Of a stretch of 64,000 nt of DNA, positions 1 to 9,734 are shown piece by piece (within the stretch, counting starts at the first letter, position 1; every line of letters starts with the position of its first letter). Both the position numbers and the translations under genes were made by a program. Source of the DNA: Ferribacterium limneticum (GTDB lineage: Bacteria; Pseudomonadota; Gammaproteobacteria; Burkholderiales; Rhodocyclaceae). The stretch covers positions 248,001-312,000 of the forward strand of contig NZ_CP075189.1 in assembly GCF_020510565.1 (NCBI RefSeq), given 5' to 3'. A model generated the notes under the pieces. That model saw only the letters and a list, made by a program, of their open reading frames with translations, was not told the origin of the DNA and did not search any database.

Positions 1-138
1 GCCGACCTTGGCGTCGACGTCACCCCGCGCCTGACCACCCTCAAGGTCGCCGAACCGGCCAAGCGCAGCGCCGGCATCCGCGTCGCCGACGTCGCCGAAC
101 TCGTCAACAAACTCAAGAACGAAGCCAAGGTGATCTGA
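1..138 (+). CDS. etfB: Electron transfer flavoprotein beta subunit, C-terminal fragment
   Basis: Only the last 45 codons are in the window; the reading frame is open from base 1 to a TGA at 136-138. The tail ([18 protein letters not shown], then [15 protein letters not shown]) is typical of EtfB, whose C-terminal arm holds the alpha subunit. The alpha subunit gene starts two bases after the stop, the usual etfBA order. EtfAB accepts electrons from acyl-CoA dehydrogenases and passes them to ETF:quinone oxidoreductase, both of which follow here. The start and the AMP-binding part lie outside the window. Confidence 0.9.
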   Translation, partial: ADLGVDVTPRLTTLKVAEPAKRSAGIRVADVAELVNKLKNEAKVI

Positions 139-140
139 TC

Positions 141-1070
141 ATGACCATTCTCGTTATCGCCGAACACGACCACCAACAGCTCAAAGCCGCCACCCTCAAC
201 ACCGTTGCCGCCGCAGCCAAGATCGGTGGCGACATCCATGTTCTCGTCGCCGGATCAGGCTGCCAAGCCGCCGCCCAGGAAGCCGCCACGCTGCAAGGCA
301 TCAGCCTCGTCAAAGTCGCCGACGCTGCCCACTACCAGAGCCAGACCGCCGAAAACCTCACCGCCCTGGTCATCGCCAATGCATCCGGCTACAGCCACAT
401 CCTCGCCCCGGCCACCACCTTCGGCAAGAACCTCGCTCCCCGAATCGCCGCGCTCCTCGACGTCGCCCAGATCTCCGAAATCACCGGCGTTGAAAGCCCG
501 GACACCTTCGTGCGTCCGATCTACGCCGGCAATGCCCTGGCCACCGTCAAGAGCGCTGACGCCGTCAAAGTCATCACCGTCCGGACCACCGCCTTTGACA
601 CGGTCAACCGGGAAAATGCCGCGAAAATCGAAAACATCGCCGCTGCAGCCGACACCGCCCAAAGCACCCTCACGAACCGCGAACTGACCAAGTCCGAGCG
701 TCCCGAACTCGGTGCGGCCAAGATCATCGTCTCCGGTGGTCGTGGCCTGGGCAGTGGCGAGAACTACCACAAGCTCCTCGAGCCGTTGGCCGACAAGCTC
801 GGTGCGGCACTCGGTGCCTCCCGCGCCGCCGTCGATGCCGGCTTCGTGCCGAACGACTATCAGGTTGGCCAGACCGGCAAGATCGTTGCCCCGCAGCTCT
901 ACATCGCCGTCGGCATCTCGGGTGCCATCCAGCATCTGGCCGGCATGAAGGAGTCGAAAGTCATCGTCGCCATCAACAAGGATCCGGATGCACCGATCTT
1001 TCAGGTGGCGGATTACGGGCTCGTGGCTGACCTGTTCGAAACCATTCCGGCCCTCGTCGCCGCGGTCTAA
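141..1070 (+). CDS. etfA: Electron transfer flavoprotein alpha subunit
   Basis: The protein has 309 residues, the normal length for EtfA. An N-terminal Rossmann-like half precedes a C-terminal FAD domain, seen as [13 protein letters not shown] and later [19 protein letters not shown], then [11 protein letters not shown]. These are the classic FAD-binding motifs of the alpha subunit. With EtfB it forms the soluble heterodimer that takes electrons from acyl-CoA dehydrogenases. It starts two bases after etfB and is followed after 23 bases by an acyl-CoA dehydrogenase gene, so the four genes to 4518 look like one operon. Confidence 0.96.
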   Translation: MTILVIAEHDHQQLKAATLNTVAAAAKIGGDIHVLVAGSGCQAAAQEAATLQGISLVKVADAAHYQSQTAENLTALVIANASGYSHILAPATTFGKNLAPRIAALLDVAQISEITGVESPDTFVRPIYAGNALATVKSADAVKVITVRTTAFDTVNRENAAKIENIAAAADTAQSTLTNRELTKSERPELGAAKIIVSGGRGLGSGENYHKLLEPLADKLGAALGASRAAVDAGFVPNDYQVGQTGKIVAPQLYIAVGISGAIQHLAGMKESKVIVAINKDPDAPIFQVADYGLVADLFETIPALVAAV

Positions 1071-1093
1071 TCAAGAAATACGGAGAGAAACCC

Positions 1094-2872
1094 ATGAGCA
1101 CCTATATCGCCCCGATTCGCGACATGCAGTTCGTCCTCAACGAAGTGGCCGGCCTCGAAGAAATCTGTGCCCTGCCCGGTAACGAGGAATGTTCGGTCGA
1201 TCTCGTCGAGTCCATTCTCGACGAAGCCTCCAAGTTCGCCACCGGCGTCCTCGACCCGATCAACAGCGTCGGCGATCGTGTCGGCCACGTCTGCAAGGAC
1301 GGCGTCGTCACCACGGCGCCCGGCTTCAAGGAAGCCTACAAGCTGTTCGCCGAAACCGGCTGGAATTCCATGCCTTTCGACCCGGAATATGGCGGTCAGG
1401 GGCTACCGGCTGTCGTTTCGATGGCCGTCAATGAAATGTGGAAGGGCGCCAACATGGCCTTCGGCTTGTGCCCGATGCTGACCGGCGGGGCTATCGAAGC
1501 CATCGCCCACCACGCTTCCGACGAACTCAAGCAGAAATACCTGCCGAAGATGATCGAAGGTACGTGGACCGGCACCATGAACCTGACCGAGCCGAACGCC
1601 GGTTCCGATCTGGCCGCCATTTCCTCCAAGGCCAAGGCCGTCGGCGACGGCACCTTCCTGGTCAGCGGCACCAAGATCTTCATCACCTGGGGCGAGCATG
1701 ACGTCGCCGAAAACATCATTCACCTCGTGCTGGCCCGCCTGCCGGACGCGCCGCCGGGACTGAAGGGCATTTCGCTCTTCCTCGTGCCGAAATTCCTGGT
1801 CAATGACGACGGTTCGCTCGGCAAGCGCAATGACCTGATCTGCGCCTCGATCGAACACAAGCTCGGTATCCACGGCAGCCCGACTGCCGTCATGTCCTAC
1901 GGCGAGAACGAAGGGGCCGTCGGCTACCTGATCGGCGACGAGAACAAGGGCATCGGCTACATGTTCACGATGATGAACCACGCCCGCGTCAATGTCGGCC
2001 TCGAAGGCGTCGGCATCGCCGAGCGCGCTTACCAGCACGCCTTGTGGTACGCCCGCGAACGCGTGCAGGGCAAGATCATCGGCGATACCTCGGGCGAGAA
2101 GAAGACCATCCTGCATCACCCGGATGTCCGCCGCATGCTCATGGACATCAAATCGCGCACCGAAGCCATGCGCACGCTGGCCTACTACACGGCTGCCAAC
2201 ATCGACCGTGCCCATGCCGGCAATGCCGCTGCCCAATCCCGTGTCGACCTGCTGACCCCGGTCGTCAAGGGCTGGAGCACGGAGCAGGGCGTCGAGCTGT
2301 CGTCGACCGCGCTGCAGGTCTTCGGTGGTGTCGGCTTTGTCGAAGAAACCGGCGCGGCGCAGTACTACCGCGATTCGCGCATCACGACCATCTATGAAGG
2401 CACGACGGCGATTCAGGCCAACGACCTGGTCGGTCGCAAGCTGGCCCGCGAAAAGGTGCCGGGCGCTGCCATGAAGGCGCTCATCGCCGAAATGTCGGCC
2501 GATGCTGAAGTCTTCGCAGCCAACGCGCAACTGGCCGGCATCGCCGCCAACCTGAAAAACGGCATCGCCGCCCTGACGACCGCATCCGACTGGATCATCG
2601 CCAACTACGAGAGCGCCCCGGCCGCTGTGCATGCCGGTTCCGTGCCCTTCCTCAAGCTGACCGGCATCGTCGTCGGCGGCTGGCTCATGGCCAAGTCGGC
2701 GGCCATCGCCGTCCGCCACATCGCCGCCGGCACGAGCGACGATTTCTACAAGTCCAAGCTGGCCACCGCGAACTACTTCGCCGCCCACCAGCTGCCGTTC
2801 GCCGCTGCCTACTCTGCCGAAATGACCGGCGGTGCTGACTCGGTCTTCGCCCTGCCGGAAAGCCTGTTCTGA
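1094..2872 (+). CDS. Acyl-CoA dehydrogenase, long form with C-terminal extension
   Basis: The protein has 592 residues, longer than the usual 380 and matching the subfamily that includes DmdC-type and FadE-like enzymes with an extra C-terminal domain. The middle shows the acyl-CoA dehydrogenase signatures [15 protein letters not shown] and [18 protein letters not shown]. The segment [17 protein letters not shown] near residue 435 holds the expected catalytic glutamate (E of YEG). A good ribosome site (GGAGAG) precedes the ATG. The flavoenzyme oxidises an acyl-CoA to the enoyl-CoA and reduces ETF, which is encoded just upstream. The chain length or substrate cannot be told from sequence alone. 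Confidence 0.93.
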   Translation: MSTYIAPIRDMQFVLNEVAGLEEICALPGNEECSVDLVESILDEASKFATGVLDPINSVGDRVGHVCKDGVVTTAPGFKEAYKLFAETGWNSMPFDPEYGGQGLPAVVSMAVNEMWKGANMAFGLCPMLTGGAIEAIAHHASDELKQKYLPKMIEGTWTGTMNLTEPNAGSDLAAISSKAKAVGDGTFLVSGTKIFITWGEHDVAENIIHLVLARLPDAPPGLKGISLFLVPKFLVNDDGSLGKRNDLICASIEHKLGIHGSPTAVMSYGENEGAVGYLIGDENKGIGYMFTMMNHARVNVGLEGVGIAERAYQHALWYARERVQGKIIGDTSGEKKTILHHPDVRRMLMDIKSRTEAMRTLAYYTAANIDRAHAGNAAAQSRVDLLTPVVKGWSTEQGVELSSTALQVFGGVGFVEETGAAQYYRDSRITTIYEGTTAIQANDLVGRKLAREKVPGAAMKALIAEMSADAEVFAANAQLAGIAANLKNGIAALTTASDWIIANYESAPAAVHAGSVPFLKLTGIVVGGWLMAKSAAIAVRHIAAGTSDDFYKSKLATANYFAAHQLPFAAAYSAEMTGGADSVFALPESLF

Positions 2873-2874
2873 TC

Positions 2875-4518
2875 ATGAGCACGCGCACCGATCGTGATGC
2901 AATGGAATACGATGTCGTGATCATCGGCGGCGGCCCTTCGGGGCTGTCGTCGGCGATTCGCATCAAACAACTGGCCGAGCAGAGCGGCAAGGACGTCTCG
3001 GTTTGCCTGCTCGAAAAGGGCTCGGAAATCGGCGCCCACATCCTGTCCGGCGCCGTGCTCGAACCGCACGCCCTGGCCGAACTTTTCCCCGACTGGCAGG
3101 AGCGCGGCGCGCCGCTTAATACGCCGGCCGGTGAAGACAGGCTCTTGTATTTGACGGAAGCAGGCGCTTACAAACTGCCAACGCCGCCGCAGATGGGCAA
3201 CCACGGCAACTACATCATCAGCCTGGGCAATCTGGCCCGCTGGCTCGGTGAGCAGGCCGAAGCGATGGGCGTTGAAATCTACCCGGGTTTCGCTGCGGCC
3301 GAAGTGCTTTACCACGAGGATGGTTCCGTCAAGGGCGTCGCCACCGGCGACCTCGGCATCGGCAAGGATGGCCAGCCCGGCCATAACTTCCAGCCGGGCA
3401 TGGAACTCCATGCCAAGCAGACCATCTTCGCCGAAGGCTGCCGCGGTTCGCTGACCAAGGAATTGTTCGGCAAATTCAATCTGCGCGATGGCGTCGATCC
3501 GCAAACCTACGGCATCGGCATCAAGGAACTGTGGGAAATCGATCCGGCCAAACACCAGCCGGGGCTGATCGTGCACTCGGTGGGCTGGCCGCTGAGCTCG
3601 GACACTTACGGCGGCTCCTTCCTCTATCACCTGGAAAACAACCTTGTCGCCATCGGCATGGTCGTCGGTCTCGATTACCAGAATCCCTGGCTGTCGCCCT
3701 ACGAGGAATTCCAGCGTTACAAGACGCACCCGACCATCCGTGGTTTCTTCGAGGGCGGTCGGCGCATTTCCTACGGCGCCCGCGCGCTGTCGGAAGGCGG
3801 CTACCAGTCAGTGCCCAAGCTGACCTTCCCGGGCGGTTTGCTCATCGGTGACACGGCCGGCTTCCTCAATGTGCCGAAGATCAAGGGCACGCACATGGCG
3901 ATGAAGTCGGGCATGGTTGCGGCCGAAGCCGTCTTCGAGCATCTCGCCAAAGAAGACGCCGGGGCGGAAGCCACCGAGTACGCCGAGCAGATCAAGAAAT
4001 CGTGGCTGTGGGACGAGCTTTACACCGTGCGCAACATCCGCCCGGCTTTCAAGTGGGGCCTGTGGGGCGCGCTGGCTTACGGCGCCATCGACACCTACGT
4101 CTTCAAGGGCAAGGCGCCGTGGACGCTGCATCACCACGACGACCACACGCAACTCGGCGACAAGAACAGCCATCCGAAGATTGCCTACCCGAAACCGGAT
4201 GGCACGCTGACTTTCGACCGCCTGTCATCGGTCTTCCTCTCTGCCACCAACCACGAGGAAAACCAGCAGACGCATCTGCGCCTCAAGGATGAAAGCATCG
4301 CCATCAGCGTCAATTACGCCAAGTACGGTTCGCCCGAAACGCGTTATTGCCCGGCCGGCGTGTACGAAATCCTCGGCGAGGAGGAAGGCAAACCCCGCCT
4401 CCAGATCAACGGGCAGAACTGCCTGCATTGCAAAACCTGCGACATCAAGGACCCGACCCAGAACATCAACTGGACGGTGCCGGAAGGTGGCGGTGGGCCG
4501 AACTATCCAAACATGTAG
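2875..4518 (+). CDS. Electron transfer flavoprotein:ubiquinone oxidoreductase
   Basis: The protein has 547 residues, the family length. The N-terminus carries the FAD dinucleotide fold ([15 protein letters not shown], about residues 14-28). The C-terminal ferredoxin-like part has the four cysteines of a 4Fe-4S cluster (RYCPAGVYE, then [13 protein letters not shown]), and the chain ends in the family tail [17 protein letters not shown]. It is a monotopic inner-membrane enzyme that moves electrons from reduced ETF to the quinone pool. The ATG comes two bases after the acyl-CoA dehydrogenase stop, so translation is probably coupled. It completes the acyl-CoA to quinone path of this operon. Confidence 0.96.
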   Translation: MSTRTDRDAMEYDVVIIGGGPSGLSSAIRIKQLAEQSGKDVSVCLLEKGSEIGAHILSGAVLEPHALAELFPDWQERGAPLNTPAGEDRLLYLTEAGAYKLPTPPQMGNHGNYIISLGNLARWLGEQAEAMGVEIYPGFAAAEVLYHEDGSVKGVATGDLGIGKDGQPGHNFQPGMELHAKQTIFAEGCRGSLTKELFGKFNLRDGVDPQTYGIGIKELWEIDPAKHQPGLIVHSVGWPLSSDTYGGSFLYHLENNLVAIGMVVGLDYQNPWLSPYEEFQRYKTHPTIRGFFEGGRRISYGARALSEGGYQSVPKLTFPGGLLIGDTAGFLNVPKIKGTHMAMKSGMVAAEAVFEHLAKEDAGAEATEYAEQIKKSWLWDELYTVRNIRPAFKWGLWGALAYGAIDTYVFKGKAPWTLHHHDDHTQLGDKNSHPKIAYPKPDGTLTFDRLSSVFLSATNHEENQQTHLRLKDESIAISVNYAKYGSPETRYCPAGVYEILGEEEGKPRLQINGQNCLHCKTCDIKDPTQNINWTVPEGGGGPNYPNM

Positions 4519-4544
4519 TTCAAATTGAGCCGACCGGGAAAATT

Positions 4545-4573
4545 CCACGGTCGACCGGAAAAAAACATGAAAA
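4545..4573 (+). repeat. Dispersed CGGTCAACCG/A-tract repeat, copy 1
   Basis: Reads CCACGGTCGACCGGAAAAAA then ACATGAAAAC; the core here is a perfect palindrome (CGGTCGACCG). It lies between the ETF-QO stop and yjcH. An upstream CGACCG pairs with CGGTCG around GGAAAATTCC, so this spot could also fold as a hairpin after the ETF-QO gene. Slightly shorter than the other copies. Confidence 0.7.
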
Positions 4574-4623
4574 CCCGAGAACAGCGCAGCAACACAAATT
4601 TATCGGAGTTTCCAGGAGGTCTT

Positions 4624-4938
4624 ATGTCACAACCTAATATCCAGGCGAAGATTCGGAGCAATCCGCGATTCGCCGAACTGGTCGGCAAGCGCACCCGCTT
4701 TGCCATCATTCTTTCTCTCGTCGTGTTGGTGCCTTACTACACCTTCATGTTCCTCGTCTCCACCCAGCCGCAATTGTTTGCGAGCAAGGTGGCAGAAGGC
4801 GGCGTCGTGACCATTGGTTGGCCGATTGCTGCGCTGATCATCGTTGGCGGCTGGCTGCTGACCGGTGTTTACGTCAACCGCGCCAACAGCGAGTTCGACG
4901 AGATCACCGCTGAAGTCCTCAAGGAGGCCCGCAAATGA
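4624..4938 (+). CDS. yjcH: DUF485 inner-membrane protein next to acetate permease
   Basis: The protein has 104 residues with two hydrophobic segments ([20 protein letters not shown] and [20 protein letters not shown]), as in DUF485/YjcH. The ATG at 4624 was chosen because AGGAGG sits seven bases upstream; the frame stays open further upstream to 4525 but through the dispersed repeat. The stop overlaps the actP start by four bases (ATGA), the standard yjcH-actP arrangement. YjcH is a small membrane partner of the acetate symporter; its exact role is not established. Confidence 0.93.
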   Translation: MSQPNIQAKIRSNPRFAELVGKRTRFAIILSLVVLVPYYTFMFLVSTQPQLFASKVAEGGVVTIGWPIAALIIVGGWLLTGVYVNRANSEFDEITAEVLKEARK

Positions 4939-6608
4939 AGCGCTCCCTCTCTGCATTGCTCGCCGGCAGCCTGCTCGCTGTTTCCTTCGCCGTCTTTGCC
5001 GGTCCCGGCGCCATCGAAGGCGTCGAGAAGCAGCCGATCAACGTCAGCGCCATCGCCATGTTCATGATCTTCGTGCTGGCCACGCTCGGCATCACCAAGT
5101 GGGCGGCCGGCAAGACCAAGACGACGGCTGACTTCTACACGGCTGGCGGCGGCATCACCGGTTTCCAGAATGGCCTGGCCATTGCCGGTGACTACATGTC
5201 GGCAGCGACCCTGCTCGGTATTACCTCGATGGTCTACTTCAAGGGCTACGATGGTTTTGTTTATGCCGTCTGCTTCTTCGTTGGCTGGCCGATCATCCTG
5301 TTCATGATGGCGGAACGTCTGCGCAATCTTGGCAAGTTCACCTTTGCCGATATCGCCTCCTACCGCCTCGACCAGAACCGCATCCGCACCTTCGCGGCCA
5401 TCGGTTCGCTGACTGTCGTCTGCTTCTACCTCATCGTCCAGATGGTCGGTGCCGGCCAGTTGATCCAGCTGCTCTTCGGTCTGGAATACAACTATGCCGT
5501 GGTGGTGGTTGGCCTGCTCATGATGGTGTACGTCACCTTCGGCGGCATGACGGCAACGACCTGGGTGCAGATCATCAAGGCCTGCCTGCTGCTCGGCGGC
5601 GGTATCACGCTGATGCTGCTGACCTTGTCGCAATTCGGCTGGTCGCTCGACAACCTGTTCTCGAAGGCCATCGAGTCGCACAAGCTGGGCGAAAAGATGA
5701 TGGCGCCGGGTTCGCTCATGGCCGATCCGGTCTCTGCCTTCTCGCTGTCGCTTGGCCTGCTCTTCGGTACCGCCGGCCTGCCGCACATCATGATGCGCTT
5801 CTTCACCGTGCCGAACGCCAAGGAAGCCCGCAAGTCGGTGTTCTACGCGACCGGCTTCATCGGCCTGTTCTTCCTCGTCACCATCATTCTCGGTGCTGGT
5901 GCTATCACCATTGTCGGTACCAACGGGGCCTTCTTCGAAGGCGGCCAGGTCGGTGGCAAGCTGATCGGCGGCAACAACATGCCGGTCATGCACCTGGCCA
6001 AGGCCGTCGGCGGTGACATCTTCCTCGGCTTCCTGTCGGCCGTCGCCTTCGCCACCATCCTGGCCGTTGTTTCCGGTCTGGCCCTGGCTGGCGCCTCGGC
6101 GATCTCGCATGACTTGTATGCCCGCGTGATAAAGAAGGGTACGGCCAGCAGCGCCCAGGAAATGAAGGTCACCCGCTTTGCTTCCGTTGGTCTGGGTCTC
6201 ACCGCCATCCTGCTCGGCATCGCCTTCAAGGACCAGAACGTGCTGTTCCTCGTCGCGCTCGCTTTCGGCGTCGCCTCGTCGGTCAACTTCCCGGTCCTCA
6301 TCCTGTCCATGTACTGGAAGGGCCTGACCACCCGCGGCGCACTCTGGGGCGGCATTGCCGGCCTGGTTTCGTCGGTTGGCTTGGTTGTCCTGTCCCCGAC
6401 CGTGTGGGTCAAGATTCTCGGCAACAAGGTCGCCATCTTCCCGTACGACCACCCGGCCATCGTTTCGATGACGCTCGCCTTCTTCGTCACCTGGCTGCTT
6501 TCGGTCACCGACAAGAGCGCCCGCGCCGCCCAGGAGAAGGAAGCCTACGAAGAGCAGTACATCCGTGCCCAGACCGGGCTCGGCGCTTCGGGTGCGCACG
6601 CGCACTAA
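4935..6608 (+). CDS. actP: Cation/acetate symporter
   Basis: The protein has 557 residues and about 13-14 hydrophobic segments, matching the sodium:solute symporter family. It begins with a cleavable leader (ending [11 protein letters not shown]) as in E. coli Act[28 protein letters not shown] includes the family signature for the first half of the transporter. It takes up acetate and related small monocarboxylates at the inner membrane. The gene overlaps yjcH by four bases and ends before a strong intrinsic terminator at 6662-6685. Acetate uptake fits the acyl-CoA and PHA genes around it. Confidence 0.94.
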   Translation: MKRSLSALLAGSLLAVSFAVFAGPGAIEGVEKQPINVSAIAMFMIFVLATLGITKWAAGKTKTTADFYTAGGGITGFQNGLAIAGDYMSAATLLGITSMVYFKGYDGFVYAVCFFVGWPIILFMMAERLRNLGKFTFADIASYRLDQNRIRTFAAIGSLTVVCFYLIVQMVGAGQLIQLLFGLEYNYAVVVVGLLMMVYVTFGGMTATTWVQIIKACLLLGGGITLMLLTLSQFGWSLDNLFSKAIESHKLGEKMMAPGSLMADPVSAFSLSLGLLFGTAGLPHIMMRFFTVPNAKEARKSVFYATGFIGLFFLVTIILGAGAITIVGTNGAFFEGGQVGGKLIGGNNMPVMHLAKAVGGDIFLGFLSAVAFATILAVVSGLALAGASAISHDLYARVIKKGTASSAQEMKVTRFASVGLGLTAILLGIAFKDQNVLFLVALAFGVASSVNFPVLILSMYWKGLTTRGALWGGIAGLVSSVGLVVLSPTVWVKILGNKVAIFPYDHPAIVSMTLAFFVTWLLSVTDKSARAAQEKEAYEEQYIRAQTGLGASGAHAH

Positions 6609-6661
6609 GTCACTCTGCGGGTGAGATACGGGAGAACAGTGCCCGCCGTCTCATTCCTTTC

Positions 6662-6685
6662 GGGGCCTTCGGGCCCCTTTTTTTA
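6662..6685 (+). terminator. Intrinsic terminator of yjcH-actP
   Basis: A stem GGGGCC-TTCG-GGCCCC is followed by seven T residues. It lies 54 bases after the actP stop and directly abuts copy 2 of the dispersed repeat. Confidence 0.9.
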
Positions 6686-6720
6686 TTTCAAAATCGGGCA
6701 TTTTTTCCGGTTGACCGTGG
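6685..6720 (-). repeat. Dispersed repeat, copy 2
   Basis: On the minus strand it reads CCACGGTCAACCGGAAAAA, then a variable stretch and GATTTTGAAAT. It sits between the actP terminator and the next kinase gene. Confidence 0.85.
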
Positions 6721-6805
6721 GGTTTTTATCTTTTTGTGAGGTCTAGTACTTTTGGCAGAGTTACAATAGAAAAAGAGCCTCCGTTTTGAGGGGCGAAAGG
6801 AGAGC

Positions 6806-9598
6806 ATGCGGTTTGTAGCCAACGAAAAGTCCGTGCCGAGGATTCACCTGATCGGCAGTATCGCCATGGTCCTGTTCTTGACCGTGGCCTTGGCGGCTTT
6901 CTTTACCTGGCAAAACCTCTCCGAACGCCGTGATTCGTTCGCCCGCATCGAGCAGGACGTCACCGCCCAACTGAAGGGCCGGGTCACGGCGGAAATGGAC
7001 CGCTCGCTCGAATACATCGAGTTCGCCCGCTCGCGCAGCGAAACGGCTCTGCGCCAGAGCCTCATCCAGCAAGTCGATACCGCCTTCCAGATCGCCCAGG
7101 CCATATACGACCGTGAATCGCCGCGCCGTCCGGCCGCGGAAGTGAAGCGCCTGATCATCGAAGCCCTGCGCCCCGTGCGCTTTTACGAAGGGCGTGGCTA
7201 CTACTTCATCGACGACATGAACGGCCAGTTCATCCTGCTCCCCACCGCGCCGCAGCTGGAAGGCAAGACCGTCCTCGACAACAAGGACGACACTGGCCAC
7301 TTCATCATGCGCGGCCTGATCGAGGCGGCCGGCAAGCCTGATGGCCAGGGATTCTCGCGCTACCGCTGGTACTCGCCGGACGACCCGAAAAAGATGTCGG
7401 ACAAGCTCGCCTATGTCCGTCGCTTTGCACCCTACGACTGGCTGATCGGTACCGGCGACTACACCTACAAATGGGACCAGTTGCAGCAACAGGAGGCGTT
7501 GGAACGCTTGCGCTCGGTGCGTTTCGGGGCGACCGGCTACATCGCCGTCATCGGTCGCGACGGCCGTCCGCTCATCTCGCCGTCGAACAAGGCGCAGGAA
7601 GGCCTGCCGACCGAATCCCTGCCAGCGATGGAGCGCGCAGCGCGCGACCTCATGATCGACAAGGCGATGACCGGTGGCGGCTTCGTCAATTACGAATGGC
7701 CGCACCCGCAAACCGGCAAAGCGGCGACCAAAACGGCGCTCGTGCACCGTGTCGAACCTTGGGGCTGGGTGGTCGTTGCCACGGTTTTCAACGACGAATT
7801 CCAGAGTGCGCTCGATGCCGAAAGGGAGGTTTACGAAGCCGGCTCCGACCAGCGTTCACTGCAGTTTCTGCTTGCCGTACTTGGCGCGCTGGGCATAGCG
7901 CTGGCTGGTTCGCTGCTTTTCTCCCGCTGGTCGAAGCGTCTGTTTGCCAACTACCACGAGCAGAACCTCGCCCAGCAGTCTGCCCTGCAGGCCAGCGAGC
8001 AGAAGCTGGCGACCATTCTCGACAGCGTCGAGGCCTACATCTACATCAAGGATCCCGACTACCGTTATCTCTACGCCAACCGCCCGGTGCGGGATTTGTT
8101 CGGCAAGCCGATGGCGGAGATCGTCGGGCATGAAGATGCCGCGTTCTTCGATCAAAAGACCGCCGACAACATTCGCGCCAATGATCGGCGCGTGCTCGAG
8201 CACGGCGAGCGGGTGGCCGAGGAAGAGGTCAATACCAGCCGCGACGGCACGGTGACCAACGCTTACGCCACGGTCAAGCTGCCGCTGCGCGACGCCGACG
8301 GAAAAATCTACGCGCTGTGCGGCATTTCGACGGACGTGACCGCCCGCAAACAGAACGAGATGGAGCTCGAACAGTATCGCCATCACCTCGAAGCGCTGGT
8401 CAGTTCTCGCACCGAGGAACTGGCCGAGGCCAAGGATGCAGCCGAGGCGGCGAGCCGGGCGAAGAGTACTTTCCTGGCCAATATGAGCCACGAGATCCGG
8501 ACCCCGATGAATGCCATCCTCGGTCTGGCCCATCTGCTGCGCAAGGGGGCCAGCGAGCCGAAGGCGATCGATCAGCTCGGCAAGCTGACCGATTCGGCTC
8601 GCCACCTTCTCGGTATCATCAACAACATTCTCGATTTCTCGAAAATAGAGGCTGGCAAGTTCGCGCTCAATGTCGCCGATTTTTCACCGGCCAAGGTCGT
8701 TGAACAAAGTCTCGGCATGCTGGCCGAACGGGCTGCCGCCAAGGGTTTGCAGCTGGTCGGCGAGATTGATCCGGCGGTGCCAGCCATGGTCTCCGGCGAC
8801 CCGATGCGGCTCCAGCAATGCCTGCTCAACTACCTGGGCAACGCCATCAAGTTTTCCGCATCGGGAACGATCAGCGTCCGTGCCTCGCTCAGTGAAGACA
8901 CCGGCGACGCGGTGCTGCTGCGCCTGGCGGTCACGGATCAGGGCGTCGGCATTTCCGCCGAGCAATGCGCCACCCTGTTCAGCCCCTTCACCCAGGCCGA
9001 CGACACGACGACGCGCCGCTTTGGCGGCACCGGTCTGGGCCTCGCCATCAGCCGCCAACTGGCGCACATGATGGACGGCGAGGTTGGCGTCGACAGCCAA
9101 CTGGGCGTCGGCAGCACCTTCTGGATGACGGCGCGCCTGCCCCGGGCGACCAGCCAGCCGGCCCGGCCGGCGCCGGCCGATGCGACGCCGGTCATGCCCG
9201 AGGCGCTCATCGCCCAGCGCTTTGCCGGCGCCCGGGTGTTGCTGGTCGAAGATGACCTGATCTGTCGCGAAGTGGCGCTCGAATTGTTGTCGATCGCCGG
9301 CCTGACGGTCGATGTCGCCGAGAATGGCGAGCAGGCGGTGGCCAGCGTCAAGGTCAACGATTACGCCGTGGTCCTGATGGACATGCAGATGCCGGTGATG
9401 GGCGGCCTCGAGGCGACACGGGCGATTCGCGCCCTGCCTGGCAAGGCGACGCTGCCGGTCCTGGCGATGACGGCCAATGCCTTCGAGGAGGATCGCCACG
9501 CGTGCCTGCTTGCCGGCATGAACGACCATGTCGGCAAGCCGGTCGATCCCGATGTGCTGTTCGTGACCCTGCTCAAGTGGTTGGAAAAACCCGGCTGA
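6806..9598 (+). CDS. Hybrid histidine kinase: cache, PAS, HisKA, HATPase, receiver
   Basis: A 930-residue membrane kinase. A transmembrane segment at about residues 12-35 is followed by a periplasmic region with two single-cache-like modules (FYEGRGYYFIDDMNGQFILL and later GATGYIAVIGRDGRPLIS) and a second membrane segment near residue 355. A PAS domain (about 400-510), a coiled coil, and HisKA follow, with the phospho-accepting His at about 562 in [11 protein letters not shown]. The HATPase domain ends with [10 protein letters not shown], and a C-terminal receiver has its Asp at about 859 (VVLMDMQMP). AAGGAG precedes the ATG. No output regulator adjoins it, so the partner is probably encoded elsewhere. 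Small organic acids are common cache ligands; the actP neighbour makes that plausible but unproven. Confidence 0.93.
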   Translation: MRFVANEKSVPRIHLIGSIAMVLFLTVALAAFFTWQNLSERRDSFARIEQDVTAQLKGRVTAEMDRSLEYIEFARSRSETALRQSLIQQVDTAFQIAQAIYDRESPRRPAAEVKRLIIEALRPVRFYEGRGYYFIDDMNGQFILLPTAPQLEGKTVLDNKDDTGHFIMRGLIEAAGKPDGQGFSRYRWYSPDDPKKMSDKLAYVRRFAPYDWLIGTGDYTYKWDQLQQQEALERLRSVRFGATGYIAVIGRDGRPLISPSNKAQEGLPTESLPAMERAARDLMIDKAMTGGGFVNYEWPHPQTGKAATKTALVHRVEPWGWVVVATVFNDEFQSALDAEREVYEAGSDQRSLQFLLAVLGALGIALAGSLLFSRWSKRLFANYHEQNLAQQSALQASEQKLATILDSVEAYIYIKDPDYRYLYANRPVRDLFGKPMAEIVGHEDAAFFDQKTADNIRANDRRVLEHGERVAEEEVNTSRDGTVTNAYATVKLPLRDADGKIYALCGISTDVTARKQNEMELEQYRHHLEALVSSRTEELAEAKDAAEAASRAKSTFLANMSHEIRTPMNAILGLAHLLRKGASEPKAIDQLGKLTDSARHLLGIINNILDFSKIEAGKFALNVADFSPAKVVEQSLGMLAERAAAKGLQLVGEIDPAVPAMVSGDPMRLQQCLLNYLGNAIKFSASGTISVRASLSEDTGDAVLLRLAVTDQGVGISAEQCATLFSPFTQADDTTTRRFGGTGLGLAISRQLAHMMDGEVGVDSQLGVGSTFWMTARLPRATSQPARPAPADATPVMPEALIAQRFAGARVLLVEDDLICREVALELLSIAGLTVDVAENGEQAVASVKVNDYAVVLMDMQMPVMGGLEATRAIRALPGKATLPVLAMTANAFEEDRHACLLAGMNDHVGKPVDPDVLFVTLLKWLEKPG

Positions 9599-9610
9599 TG
9601 GGTCAGGAAA

Positions 9611-9645
9611 TTTCATTTTTGCGCCTTTTTTCGGGTTGACCGTGG
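9611..9645 (-). repeat. Dispersed repeat, copy 3
   Basis: Minus-strand reading CCACGGTCAACCCGAAAAAA then GGCGCAAAAATGAAAT. It lies between the two hybrid kinase genes, in the orientation opposite to their transcription. Confidence 0.85.
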
Positions 9646-9734
9646 AAGGAGCGATGTGCCGGAAGAATCACCAGCAAGGCGGAGCGAAGCATTAGAATCG
9701 TCTTCCCGCCTTCCCGTAATTCAGTGACTGCCTC